Shown one piece after another: positions 39,965 to 48,685 of a DNA stretch of 64,000 bases. The notes beneath the pieces are model-generated. The model was given only the letters and a program-made list of their open reading frames with translations. It was not told the origin of the DNA and made no database searches. Each line of letters starts with the position of its first letter. The first letter of the stretch is position 1. The stretch is from Photobacterium sp. DA100 (lineage in GTDB: Bacteria; Pseudomonadota; Gammaproteobacteria; Enterobacterales; Vibrionaceae): assembly GCF_029223585.1 (NCBI RefSeq), contig NZ_CP119423.1:3162001-3226000 (forward strand), read 5' to 3'. The translations under genes were made by a program, and so were the position numbers.

Positions 39965-41224
39965 TTAAGCAAGGCTGATGAATAGACCTGCGATAGTTGC
40001 AGACATCAGGTTAGAAAGCGTACCAGCGGCAACAGCTTTCATACCGAAGCGTGCGATATCGTGGCGACGGCTTGGCGCCAGACCACCTAGACCACCCAGT
40101 AGGATTGCTACTGAAGATAGGTTGGCGAAACCACATAGAGCGAACGAGATGATTGCTTCAGTCTTCGTAGATAGAGTAACTGCAGCACCTTCAGCTAGGT
40201 ATGGGGCAAAGTTCAGGTAAGCAACGAATTCGTTAACTACCAGCTTCTGACCGATGAAAGAACCTGCGATCGTTGCTTCTTCCCATGGCACACCGATTAG
40301 GAATGCAAGAGGAGAGAATACGTAACCTAGGATAAGCTCTAGAGTCAGCTCAGGCATACCGAACCAACCACCGATGCCACCTAGCATACCGTTGATTAGA
40401 GCGATCAGACCGATGAAGGCTAGAAGCATTGCACCCACGTTTAGCGCTAGCTGCATACCAGAAGAGGCACCCGCTGCCGCTGCGTCAATGACGTTAGCTG
40501 GCTTGTCGTCACCTGCATTTGCATCGCTTGCAAGCTGCTCAATTGGCTCTTCAGTTTCAGGCTTGATGATCTTAGCAAATAGAAGACCACCCGGAGCTGC
40601 CATGAATGAAGCAGCGATCAGGTATTCTAGAGGTACACCCATAGAAGCATAACCCGCAAGTACACCACCCGCTACAGACGCCAGACCACCACACATAACC
40701 GCGAACAGCTCAGACTGAGTCATTTTTGGTACGAACGGACGGATAACCAAAGGAGCTTCCGTTTGACCAACGAAGATGTTAGCTGTTGCAGACATTGATT
40801 CGGCACGAGAAGTACCCAGTGCTTTCTGCAGACCACCACCTAGGATGTTGATCACAACCTGCATGATGCCCAGGTAGTAAAGTACGCTGATCAGTGCAGA
40901 GAAGAAAACAATTACTGGTAGTACGCGCAGGGCAAACACGAAGCCGCCACCACCGAACACTTCAAACATTTTGTCTGAAGTTAGGCCACCGAATAGGAAG
41001 TTGATACCGTCGTTACCGTAGGCGATAACGTTGGCAACGGCGTTAGACATACCATACAGTACGTCACGGCCAACAGGTACATAAAGAACAAATGCACCCA
41101 AACAGAATTGGATGGCAAATGCACCACCCACAGTACGTAGATTGATAGCTTTACGGTTATCAGATAGAAGTACTGCAAGACCTAGCAGTACTGCCATCCC
41201 AACCAGGCTCATAAACATGCTCAT
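39965..41224 (-). CDS. nupC: Concentrative nucleoside transporter NupC (CNT family)
   Basis: 419 aa inner-membrane protein with about eight to ten hydrophobic helices. Substrate and Na+ site motifs GQTEAPLV (hairpin 1), ALNVGAML, and VNEFVAY with [11 protein letters not shown]. The sequence is very close to my memory of vcCNT, the crystallised V. cholerae Na+/nucleoside symporter. It imports nucleosides that the adjacent deo operon degrades. Upstream region carries two CRP-type sites around paired LacI-family operators. Confidence 0.95.
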   Translation of the reverse strand: MSMFMSLVGMAVLLGLAVLLSDNRKAINLRTVGGAFAIQFCLGAFVLYVPVGRDVLYGMSNAVANVIAYGNDGINFLFGGLTSDKMFEVFGGGGFVFALRVLPVIVFFSALISVLYYLGIMQVVINILGGGLQKALGTSRAESMSATANIFVGQTEAPLVIRPFVPKMTQSELFAVMCGGLASVAGGVLAGYASMGVPLEYLIAASFMAAPGGLLFAKIIKPETEEPIEQLASDANAGDDKPANVIDAAAAGASSGMQLALNVGAMLLAFIGLIALINGMLGGIGGWFGMPELTLELILGYVFSPLAFLIGVPWEEATIAGSFIGQKLVVNEFVAYLNFAPYLAEGAAVTLSTKTEAIISFALCGFANLSSVAILLGGLGGLAPSRRHDIARFGMKAVAAGTLSNLMSATIAGLFISLA

Positions 41225-41368
41225 AGTTTATGGCTTCCCTTTAGTTAAGTTTGGCGTCTCGACAATTCGGCTCATTAAGAGTCCGGCGCATTATACTCAT
41301 GCTGCGGCGGATAAAATAATGCCGACTTCACAGTTTGCAAGGAAAGGGAGTGAAAGTTCAATTCCAAA

Positions 41369-41384
41369 TGTGAGACCCATCACA
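41369..41384. promoter_or_regulatory. CRP site 1 upstream of nupC
   Basis: TGTGA-N6-TCACA, a perfect CRP core. Confidence 0.82.
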
Positions 41385-41389
41385 CTTTA

Positions 41390-41415
41390 ACGCAAACGTT
41401 TTACGCAAACGTTTA
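41390..41415. promoter_or_regulatory. Tandem LacI-family operators (CytR/PurR-like) upstream of nupC
   Basis: ACGCAAACGTTTT followed at once by ACGCAAACGTTTA; each has the AAACGTTT palindrome of LacI-family sites. They sit between two CRP-type sites, as CytR does in E. coli nucleoside promoters. The half-site is also very like a PurR box. Confidence 0.75.
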
Positions 41416-41418
41416 TTT

Positions 41419-41435
41419 TGTGATGCTCATTCACA
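41419..41435. promoter_or_regulatory. Second, imperfect CRP-like site upstream of nupC
   Basis: TGTGA-N7-TCACA, spacer one base longer than the CRP consensus. Its centre is about 50 bp from site 1, and it overlaps the end of the tatD-family gene. Confidence 0.5.
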
Positions 41436-42225
41436 CCTGGATACGGAAAAGTTCAGCAGTGGTTAAGCTAATGACCTGCTTAATTTCCTGTTCACTTTCC
41501 GCCCGGATCGCTGCAAGCTCACCCAGCACATTCACTAACCGATCAGGTCGGTTTGGCTCCCCTTGAAACCCAGCGACTGGCATGTCTGGTGCGTCCGTTT
41601 CCAGCAGCAATGCATCCAGTGGCAGTGCAGCTATTGTATTTCGAGTCTTATTGGCCCGGCGATATGTAATCGTTCCCCCGACACCAATTTTGATACCTAG
41701 ATCAATAAGCTGCTGTGCCTGTTGGTGGCTACCACTAAATCCATGGTACACCCCACCGGCAATCGGCCTGTTTTGCCTCAAAACCCGAAGCAACTCGGGA
41801 AACGCCTTGCGGCAATGCAAAATCACCGGCAGTTCAAAGCGGTTGGCCAGCTGTAACTGGGCTGCCAATAACGAAATCTGTTGATCTCTATCGGCATTCA
41901 CAATGGCAAAGTCTAGTCCACATTCCCCAACAGCAACGCAGCGAGATACGCTTTTTTCTCGCAGCACAGCCTCTGCGGCCAGCGCCGACTCCAACTGCGA
42001 CAAGGCGTTTGCATCATGCTCGGTACTGAAAAAAGGGTGTAACCCCAGGCCAAAATAGAGGTTGGGGAAGCTTCCGGACAAGTCACGCAGCACCTGCCAG
42101 TTCCGCTGCCCGACGGCCGGGATCACGATCTTCTCTACCCCGGCCTGGCGGGCCAATGCCAAGTAATGCTCGGGGTCATCACAAAACGGCGCAAAATCAA
42201 AATGACAGTGGCTATCAATCAGCAT
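41431..42225 (-). CDS. yjjV: TatD-family deoxyribonuclease YjjV
   Basis: 264 aa from MLIDSHCHFDF at 42225; in-frame codons up to 42357 overlap another gene and are not used. TIM-barrel metal-dependent hydrolase with HxH (SHCHFD), GLGLHPFF, GECGLDF, LHCRKAF, YHGFSGS and ETDAPDMP motifs. Relatives are 3'-5' DNases and include YjjV of E. coli, which I assign from the Asp-Met-Pro pocket and size. The start overlaps a small upstream gene by 11 nt. Confidence 0.9.
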   Translation of the reverse strand: MLIDSHCHFDFAPFCDDPEHYLALARQAGVEKIVIPAVGQRNWQVLRDLSGSFPNLYFGLGLHPFFSTEHDANALSQLESALAAEAVLREKSVSRCVAVGECGLDFAIVNADRDQQISLLAAQLQLANRFELPVILHCRKAFPELLRVLRQNRPIAGGVYHGFSGSHQQAQQLIDLGIKIGVGGTITYRRANKTRNTIAALPLDALLLETDAPDMPVAGFQGEPNRPDRLVNVLGELAAIRAESEQEIKQVISLTTAELFRIQV

Positions 42226-42391
42226 CCGACTTGCCCTGTACGGCAGCGCCACTCTGCCTGTTGGCTGGGTGGCGAGGGTCGTCACTGTCATAGCGAACCG
42301 GCGCACAGCAGCGGCGATTCTCGGGCACCAGACCCATTTTTTCACACCAGCGGTCATAGACCGCTATCCCACGCTTTATGAGTGACATCAT
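42215..42391 (-). CDS. Small DUF5363-like protein
   Basis: 58 aa starting MMSLIKRGIAVYDRWCEKMG, then LVPENRRCCAPVRYDSDDP. The KxxIxxYDxWCxxxGLxPExxRxCxP pattern resembles the small DUF5363 family found in Vibrionaceae and Pasteurellaceae. It overlaps the yjjV start by 11 nt (its stop at 42215-42217), so the two are probably co-translated. Three Cys might bind a metal. Function unknown. Start at the first or second of two adjacent ATG codons. Confidence 0.75.
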   Translation of the reverse strand: MMSLIKRGIAVYDRWCEKMGLVPENRRCCAPVRYDSDDPRHPANRQSGAAVQGKSDAD

Positions 42392-42405
42392 GGCTATCTA
42401 TCCTG

Positions 42406-44529
42406 TTAGGTTGTCGTTTTGGTGGCCTTGGCAACCATAACGATCATACTACGCCCGGTCGCCAAGATGGTATCGCGGGTATAGAGCGGTGCGTCATCGA
42501 TGGGATAAATATCATAGGGGGACGGCTTGGCGGTATTGATCACCAGGTGCCAGTCGCTGCTGTGGCGATCCGGCAGGGTAAACTCCAGCGGATCCCAGAA
42601 GGCATTGCAGATCACGTACAGCTCGTCCTGGGTGATCGGGTGGTACACTGTCAAGGCGATGGAATGAGAGTTTTCCGACCAATCGGGCTGGCCGGGCTGG
42701 ATCCCGTGCCAGCGGATCCCGACATCCTCGAGCACCGAATTAAGCGACATGTGCATGTTCCAGTCGATGGTCGGCTCGGCGGTGCGCAACTGGCTTAGCA
42801 AAGTGACAAAGCGCAGCAAATCGCTGTGGGTATCCACCAAGCTCCAGTCAAACCAGCTGATTTCATTATCTTGGCAGTAGGCATTGTTGTTGCCCTGCTG
42901 GGTCCGGCGCACTTCGTCGCCCATATTGAGCATCGGGGTACCGAGCGCCAGGAACAGTGTCGCCAGCATGTTCTTACACTGGCGGTGGCGCAGCGATTCT
43001 ATCTCGGCAATGGCCGTCGGCCCTTCCACCCCGTAGTTGCTTGACAGGTTATGGTTGTCACCATCGCGATTGCCCTCCCCGTTGGCCTCGTTGTGCTTTT
43101 CGCTGTAGCTCACCAGGTCGTTGAGGGTGAAGCCGTCATGGGCACAAATGAAGTTCACCGAGCGGTGCGGCGAATGGTGGTGGCTGCAGTACATGTCCGG
43201 CGACCCCAAGATCCGCGAGGCAAACCGGCTGACGTAACCAGCATCACCACGCCAGAATGCCCTAACATCGTCACGGAACTTGCCGTTCCATTCATTCCAG
43301 CGATCTCCGATAAACGAACCGACCTGATACAGGCCTGCCGCATCCCAGGCCTCGGCGATGATCTTGGTACTGCACAGGATCGGATCCGAATCGATCGACC
43401 ACAGCAGCGGCGGCTCCCGCATCGGTTTGCCCTGGCTATCGCGGGCCAGCACCGAGGCCAGGTCAAACCGGAAGCCGTCAACATGCATCTCCGTCACCCA
43501 GTAATGCAGGGCATCAATGATCATCCGCCGCAGGACACTGTGGTTGGCGTTGCAGGTATTGCCACAGCCGCTGTAGTTTCTATAGCGCCCTGTCTCCCTG
43601 TCCAGCAGGTAGTAAGCCCCGTTTTGCAGCCCCTTGAAACAGAACGTCGGCCCCTGCTCATCCCCTTCGGCGGTATGGTTGAAGACTACATCGAGGATCA
43701 CCTCGATATCTGCCTTGTGCAGCTCACGGACCAGAGTTTTGAATTCATCGATGGCACTGAGGGGGGCTTTCTCGACACAGTAGTCGGCATGAACGGCAAA
43801 GAAATTGATCGGGCTGTAGCCCCAGTAATTCCCCCGCCCTTCCGGCCCATCATCGATATCGAACTGCTGGACGGGCATCAGCTCGACGGCTGTGACGCCG
43901 AGCGATTTCAGGTAAGGGATTTTATCGATGATCCCGGAAAAGGTCCCCTTCTTGGCCGTCTCTACGCCGGAAGAAGAGTGGCGGGTAAAGCCGGCCACAT
44001 GCATTTCATAGATGATGGTATCGGTCAGCGAGTGGCGTGGGGCCACATCCCCCTGCCAGTCGAAGCCGCTGTGGTCAACCACGATACTCTTCATGCAGGC
44101 GTCGATGTTGCTGCCCGACTCGACTGCCCGCAGCCGGCGGTAGTTATGGCCAATCCCCACCGCCTGGCAATAGGGATCAATCAGGATTTTGTCGCTATCA
44201 AAACGCAACCCCCGCTCGGGAACCCAAGGCCCGTCCACCTGAAAGCCGTAGTGCTGGCCGTGGCCAATATTGCCGACAAAGATAAACCAGTAATGGCCGC
44301 GCTTGTGCAGCACCGGGCTGAGCTCGAAAGAGCGAAACGGCCCGGCTGAGTCGGCACTGGCAAACAAGTGCAACGTCACCCGGGTGGCATCTTTGGAGTA
44401 GAGACTGAAGTTCACCCCGCCCTCGCGCACCGACGAACCGAGCGGGAACGCCTCGCCTTGCAAGGTATAGATCTGATTATCTGCCGCCAACGCGGTACTG
44501 AGTGCGATGTTATCGTTGCCCCTGTTCAT
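42406..44529 (-). CDS. glgX: Glycogen debranching enzyme GlgX (GH13 isoamylase type)
   Basis: 707 aa from MNRGNDNIALST at 44529; in-frame codons extend to 44601, and the true start is uncertain because no strong ribosome site is seen. An N-terminal CBM48 domain precedes the GH13 barrel: DVVFNHTAEGDE (region I), GFRFDLASVL with the nucleophile Asp, IAEAWDAAG with the acid/base Glu, and AHDGFTLNDLV. The enzyme removes alpha-1,6 branches from phosphorylase-limited glycogen. No other glg gene is in the window. It lies 14 nt before the small DUF5363-like gene, on the same strand. Confidence 0.9.
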   Translation of the reverse strand: MNRGNDNIALSTALAADNQIYTLQGEAFPLGSSVREGGVNFSLYSKDATRVTLHLFASADSAGPFRSFELSPVLHKRGHYWFIFVGNIGHGQHYGFQVDGPWVPERGLRFDSDKILIDPYCQAVGIGHNYRRLRAVESGSNIDACMKSIVVDHSGFDWQGDVAPRHSLTDTIIYEMHVAGFTRHSSSGVETAKKGTFSGIIDKIPYLKSLGVTAVELMPVQQFDIDDGPEGRGNYWGYSPINFFAVHADYCVEKAPLSAIDEFKTLVRELHKADIEVILDVVFNHTAEGDEQGPTFCFKGLQNGAYYLLDRETGRYRNYSGCGNTCNANHSVLRRMIIDALHYWVTEMHVDGFRFDLASVLARDSQGKPMREPPLLWSIDSDPILCSTKIIAEAWDAAGLYQVGSFIGDRWNEWNGKFRDDVRAFWRGDAGYVSRFASRILGSPDMYCSHHHSPHRSVNFICAHDGFTLNDLVSYSEKHNEANGEGNRDGDNHNLSSNYGVEGPTAIAEIESLRHRQCKNMLATLFLALGTPMLNMGDEVRRTQQGNNNAYCQDNEISWFDWSLVDTHSDLLRFVTLLSQLRTAEPTIDWNMHMSLNSVLEDVGIRWHGIQPGQPDWSENSHSIALTVYHPITQDELYVICNAFWDPLEFTLPDRHSSDWHLVINTAKPSPYDIYPIDDAPLYTRDTILATGRSMIVMVAKATKTTT

Positions 44530-44655
44530 GCCAGCATCCCCATGGTTTGTCGCATGTGCCTTTTTGCCAATGCGTTGGCAACCCAATGCACCAGCCTGCA
44601 TAACCAGAATAGTCGACCCAAACCTGGCCGGGGGAGGTCCGCTTCACAAAAAGTA

Positions 44656-44684
44656 CAAAAAAAGCCGCCACAGTGTGACGGCTT
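44656..44684 (-). terminator. Terminator after prfC
   Basis: On the minus strand AAGCCGTCACA / TGTGGCGGCTT (G-U wobble) around a 1-3 nt loop, followed by seven U. Confidence 0.8.
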
Positions 44685-44719
44685 CGAGGTAGAGCTTGAT
44701 GCCCGTGGCCTAGTGCGAA

Positions 44720-46300
44720 TTAGTGCTCGCGGGTTGCACGGAAGTCAATATCAGGGAAGCGCTCTTTGGCCAGGTTCAGGTTAACCATGGTCGGTGCGAT
44801 GTAAGACAGGTTATCACCGCCATCCAATGCCAGGTTAGACTGGTTCTTGCGTTTGAATTCTTCCAGCTTCTTGCTGTCATCGCATTCAACCCAGCGGGCC
44901 GTTGCGACGTTGACGCCTTCGTAGATCGCTTCCACGTTGTATTCCGCTTTCAGGCGGGCAACCACCACGTCAAACTGAAGCACACCCACCGCACCGACGA
45001 TCAGGTCGTTGTTCTGCAGCGGACGGAATACCTGTACCGCGCCTTCTTCCGACAGCTGGACCAGACCTTTTAGCAGCTGCTTCTGCTTGAGAGGATCTTT
45101 GAGGCGAATACGACGGAACAACTCCGGCGCAAAGTTAGGAATACCGGCAAACTTCAGGCTCTCACCCTGGGTGAAAGTATCACCGATCTGGATAGTACCG
45201 TGGTTGTGCAAACCGATAATGTCACCCGCATAGGCTTTTTCCGCACGCGCGCGGTCACCGGCCATGAAGGTTACCGCATCGGAGATACTCACGTTCTTAC
45301 CAGTACGGACATGGTTCATCTTCATGCCCTGGCTGTAGGTGCCCGATACAATTCGCATGAAGGCAATACGGTCACGGTGCTTAGGATCCATGTTGGCCTG
45401 GATCTTAAAGACGAAACCGGAGAATTTCTCTTCGGTCGCTTCGACTTCACGCTCATTGGCTTTACGCGGCATCGGCGCAGGCGCCCACTCCGTCAGGCCA
45501 TCTAGCATGTGGTCAACACCGAAGTTACCCAATGCGGTACCGAAGAAGACCGGGGTTAGCTCACCGCTCAGGAACAGTTCTCGGTCGAACTCGTGCGATG
45601 CACCGATCACCAGCTCCAGCTCTTCGCGCAACTGTTCGGCAAGATCGTCACCCACCGCGGCATCCAACTCAGGGTTATCCAAGCCCTTGATGATGCGTTC
45701 TTCCTGGATGGTATGGCCCTGACCGGTGCTGTACAGGATCGTCTCGTCACGGTGGATATGGTATACACCCTTGAACTCCTTACCACAGCCAATCGGCCAT
45801 GATACCGGCGCACACGCCATGTTCAGTTCGGTTTCGACTTCGTCAAGCAGCTCCATCGGATCGCGGATATCGCGGTCCAATTTGTTCATGAAGGTCACGA
45901 TTGGCGTATCACGCAGACGGGTCACTTCCATCAGCTTGCGGGTACGATCCTCGACACCTTTGGCCGCATCGATCACCATCAGGCATGAGTCAACCGCCGT
46001 TAGCGTACGGTAGGTATCTTCCGAGAAATCTTCGTGTCCCGGGGTATCTAGCAGGTTTACCAGACAATCGTTGTAGGGGAACTGCATCACCGACGTGGTC
46101 ACCGAGATACCACGTTCTTTTTCCATCTCCATCCAGTCTGACTTGGCATGCTGGTTGGAGCCGCGGCCCTTAACGGTACCCGCTTTCTGGATCGCGTTTC
46201 CGAACAGCAGGACTTTTTCGGTAATGGTTGTTTTACCCGCATCCGGGTGAGAAATGATCGCAAACGTACGGCGTTTGCTCACTTCAGTTTGAAAAGACAT
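44720..46300 (-). CDS. prfC: Peptide chain release factor 3 (RF3)
   Basis: 526 aa from [20 protein letters not shown]; the frame stays open to 46390 but RF3 starts here. GTPase motifs SHPDAGKTT (G1), [16 protein letters not shown] (G3), NKLDRD (G4). RF3 removes RF1/RF2 from the ribosome after termination and aids quality control. Single gene with its own terminator; rimI lies 153 nt upstream on the same strand. Confidence 0.97.
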   Translation of the reverse strand: MSFQTEVSKRRTFAIISHPDAGKTTITEKVLLFGNAIQKAGTVKGRGSNQHAKSDWMEMEKERGISVTTSVMQFPYNDCLVNLLDTPGHEDFSEDTYRTLTAVDSCLMVIDAAKGVEDRTRKLMEVTRLRDTPIVTFMNKLDRDIRDPMELLDEVETELNMACAPVSWPIGCGKEFKGVYHIHRDETILYSTGQGHTIQEERIIKGLDNPELDAAVGDDLAEQLREELELVIGASHEFDRELFLSGELTPVFFGTALGNFGVDHMLDGLTEWAPAPMPRKANEREVEATEEKFSGFVFKIQANMDPKHRDRIAFMRIVSGTYSQGMKMNHVRTGKNVSISDAVTFMAGDRARAEKAYAGDIIGLHNHGTIQIGDTFTQGESLKFAGIPNFAPELFRRIRLKDPLKQKQLLKGLVQLSEEGAVQVFRPLQNNDLIVGAVGVLQFDVVVARLKAEYNVEAIYEGVNVATARWVECDDSKKLEEFKRKNQSNLALDGGDNLSYIAPTMVNLNLAKERFPDIDFRATREH

Positions 46301-46453
46301 AAGCGTTGATAATCCTGTTAGAGATTTCAATAATCGAACGACTGCGACTGCCGCGAGCCGGTGCGATAAAGATGGCGGAATTATACGCAAACTCCGGCCA
46401 AAGAGACAGCGGTAACATGCCGGCAGGGCCTGCCGGCAACAACGAGCGAAATG

Positions 46454-46900
46454 CTACATCACCAAGTAGGTCATGATCAGCGCATCCTCGCGACCATTTT
46501 CTGCCGGGTAGTACCCTTCGCGGCGGTTGATTTCGTTAAAGCCGAGCGACTCGTACAGCTGGTAAGCCCGGGTATTGCTCGCCCTGACTTCCAGCCAGAC
46601 TTCCTCGCCTTTTTGTTGCTCAACAAGGGTAATGAAGCCTTCCAGTAAAGCCTTGCCGTAGCCTTTGCCCTGGCAGGCCGGGTCGACAGCGATGTTGAGC
46701 AGGGTCGCTTCGCCTGCCACCAGCTGGCCGAAGCAATAACCGACCAGCTGGCCATCTATCTCCAACCCACAGTTAAGTGCCAATTTATTGGGCTCTTTGC
46801 GGATCAATGATTCTGCCCAAGGAAAGGCATGGGCCGCCTGCTCGATGCGCCAGACATCATCGAGATGATGGGGCGCCAAAGTCACAATGTTATGCGTCAT
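46454..46900 (-). CDS. rimI: Ribosomal protein uS... S18-alanine N-acetyltransferase RimI
   Basis: 148 aa GNAT enzyme that acetylates the N-terminal alanine of ribosomal protein S18. Acetyl-CoA loop PACQGKGYGKALL (R/Q-x-x-G-x-G/A form), LEVRASNTRAYQLYESLGF and the C-terminal REGYYPAENGREDALIM, which is typical of RimI. Overlaps the end of holD by 11 nt, the usual holD-rimI pairing. Confidence 0.95.
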   Translation of the reverse strand: MTHNIVTLAPHHLDDVWRIEQAAHAFPWAESLIRKEPNKLALNCGLEIDGQLVGYCFGQLVAGEATLLNIAVDPACQGKGYGKALLEGFITLVEQQKGEEVWLEVRASNTRAYQLYESLGFNEINRREGYYPAENGREDALIMTYLVM

Positions 46901-47291
46901 AAGAACAAATCTGTTGCCACAGCGCTTTTTTCGCGCCGGGGTTGGTATGCATCGATTTCAGTGAAGCCGACGTCAGCAGTTGGCAGTCCGCCGGATGGGC
47001 GGCTTCACAACCGGCCACCCAACACCATTTCAGCTGATGTTCGCGAACTTGCTCAACCGCTTCCGCCGGAATACATAGCGCTTGCTCCGGCTTGAGCTTC
47101 ATGCTGCCCAGGATCCGGCCAAACAGCCAACGGTCGTGCTCGTCCAGCTCTTCATCGCAAACAAACAACAACTTACAGCTTTCCGGCAGGTCAATCACCG
47201 GCTGCTCCTGCTCGGGAAAAAAGCCCGGTTTACGGATCTGCCAATAGGTCAACCCGATCGCCTTCATCAACTGTAAATCACGCTGTTTCAT
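46890..47291 (-). CDS. holD: DNA polymerase III psi subunit HolD
   Basis: 133 aa from MKQRDLQLMKAIGLTYWQIR at 47291 with GGTGAG before it; a longer frame from 47465 is rejected. Matches HolD in the N-terminal segment that contacts the clamp loader and in WQIRKPG. Psi links the clamp loader to chi and SSB at the replication fork. Translationally coupled to rimI. Confidence 0.9.
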   Translation of the reverse strand: MKQRDLQLMKAIGLTYWQIRKPGFFPEQEQPVIDLPESCKLLFVCDEELDEHDRWLFGRILGSMKLKPEQALCIPAEAVEQVREHQLKWCWVAGCEAAHPADCQLLTSASLKSMHTNPGAKKALWQQICSYDA

Positions 47292-47416
47292 CCACTCACC
47301 TTGATGATGTTCACTTTGGCCGGGAATACTACCAGAATTTATCCCAAACTGAGTAATATTCTGGCCTATCCGCAAGGATGGAAAAGGACAGATAGCAGGC
47401 AAATCAAAACACAAAA

Positions 47417-47441
47417 AAATACCACCTCGCGGTGGTATTTT
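47417..47441 (-). terminator. Terminator after the GNAT gene
   Basis: AAAATACCACC / GGTGGTATTTT stem with a 4-nt loop, followed by U on the minus strand. Confidence 0.85.
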
Positions 47442-47466
47442 CATGTAACTGATTTTCGCTGACAAC

Positions 47467-47970
47467 CTACAGCGCGTCGAACTCTTCGCTATAGCTGATC
47501 ATGCCGGTCTTATCGCCCATCGCTCCGGGTACCACTTCCAATACCATGAAGACCTCTTCCGGCACCGGCCACGGGCATTGAATGCCTTGAGGGGCCGCCG
47601 GTGTAAAGCCAGCTTTCGGATAATAGTCTGGGTGACCCAGTACCACCACCACCGGGTAGCCGAGTTCTGCCAGCGTCTGCTTGGCTTCTTCCAGCATGGC
47701 CAGGCCTATGCCCTGACGCTGATACTCAGGCTTGATCGCCATAGGGGCCAGCCCTTGCCAGCAGTGATCCTCGCCATCAAGCATAACCGGGCTAAAAAAG
47801 GCATGGCCAATCAGCTCACCGTCGTCAGTGCACGCCACCAGCGACAGGGTGCGCTTGCCGTTTTCCCGCAACCGCATGACCAACTCGGCTTCGGCCTCCG
47901 TTTCAAAAACAGACTTCAGCAAAGTATCAATCGGCATAATATCGGCCGGGGCCTCAGTTCTAATGAGCAT
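47467..47970 (-). CDS. yhbS: GNAT acetyltransferase, YhbS-like
   Basis: 167 aa. Acetyl-CoA loop LAPMAIKPEYQRQGIGLAML and HPDYYPKAGFTPA fit the YhbS group of putative N-acetyltransferases. Substrate unknown. It overlaps ubiT by 11 nt, and yhbT-yhbS pairing is conserved in E. coli, so a role related to UbiT or regulation of it is possible but unproven. Confidence 0.85.
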   Translation of the reverse strand: MLIRTEAPADIMPIDTLLKSVFETEAEAELVMRLRENGKRTLSLVACTDDGELIGHAFFSPVMLDGEDHCWQGLAPMAIKPEYQRQGIGLAMLEEAKQTLAELGYPVVVVLGHPDYYPKAGFTPAAPQGIQCPWPVPEEVFMVLEVVPGAMGDKTGMISYSEEFDAL

Positions 47971-48481
47971 TCATGACCTCTTCTTGCCCAGCCGCCGACT
48001 GCATGCCTTTGTGGATGAAATCGGCCGACTGGTGCAGTACAAATTTAACCGGTGCCGGGAGCGAGTCGAGATCGATACTATCCATCAAGTTTTTCACTTC
48101 CAGCCCCAACTCGGTATCCCCTTCGATGCGAAGGCGACGTTGGAAGAACAGTGTATCAGGATCTTCCTTGCGAGCGGCAATTAATACCAAGTCATTGCAC
48201 TCACCACTGAAGCTCACATCTTCCTGCTCAACGTGCTCAGCCACCACCAATTGCTCATCCTGGTAACTGATGTACCAGCGCAGATCCAGATCACGCACTT
48301 CCACTTTCAGCCAACGATCTTCTAGAAATTCAAAGTCGCCATCTTCCAGTGCTTCCTTGAACACCATGCCCAATCCCTCCAGCATGACCTTCTTCTGGAG
48401 GGGGAAGGGAGCCAGTTTGGCAGGAACACGCAATAAGGCAGGCCCATTCTGGACCAGCTGTTTTCTAAGTTGAGCAATCAC
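47960..48481 (-). CDS. ubiT: Ubiquinone anaerobic biosynthesis factor UbiT (SCP2 domain)
   Basis: 173 aa with an SCP2 lipid-binding domain (FLEDRWLKVEVRDLDLRWYIS, VEQEDVSFSGECNDLVLIAARKEDPDTLFFQRRL). Corresponds to YhbT/UbiT, which binds isoprenoid intermediates and is needed for ubiquinone synthesis without O2 together with UbiU and UbiV, both encoded 2.4 kb away. Heads a two-gene operon with the YhbS-like GNAT. Confidence 0.93.
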   Translation of the reverse strand: MIAQLRKQLVQNGPALLRVPAKLAPFPLQKKVMLEGLGMVFKEALEDGDFEFLEDRWLKVEVRDLDLRWYISYQDEQLVVAEHVEQEDVSFSGECNDLVLIAARKEDPDTLFFQRRLRIEGDTELGLEVKNLMDSIDLDSLPAPVKFVLHQSADFIHKGMQSAAGQEEVMNAH

Positions 48482-48685
48482 TGAATTATTTTTCCTGTAG
48501 TCGGTCGCATATATTTATTAATTGTATGGCAAGACAAGGCAGTAATTTTATGCCTTGAGTCAAAAAATACAGCTTTGTTCGGGTAAAGTTTGGTATTGTG
48601 CTAGGGACCTAGATATAGTGGTTGCAAACCCACCTGTCACCTCGCAGCTGGATGGCAGCAACCTACGGAACAGTATCCCAAGACC
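48482..48685. promoter_or_regulatory. Divergent region ubiT/rocS with a leader stem
   Basis: 204 bases. On the plus strand GGTTGC (48620-48625) pairs with GCAACC (48658-48663), with a few further pairs outside, 23 nt before the rocS start. The loop contains a smaller GCAGC...GC(A)GC candidate. It does not match the c-di-GMP-I riboswitch as I know it. No FNR box was seen for ubiT. Confidence 0.35.

Noticed and set aside
48605..48685. c-di-GMP-I riboswitch before the RocS-like gene
   Set aside because: Tempting because of the gene's function, but the conserved GEMM core (GCAAACC...CGCAAAGCC) and its spacing are absent.
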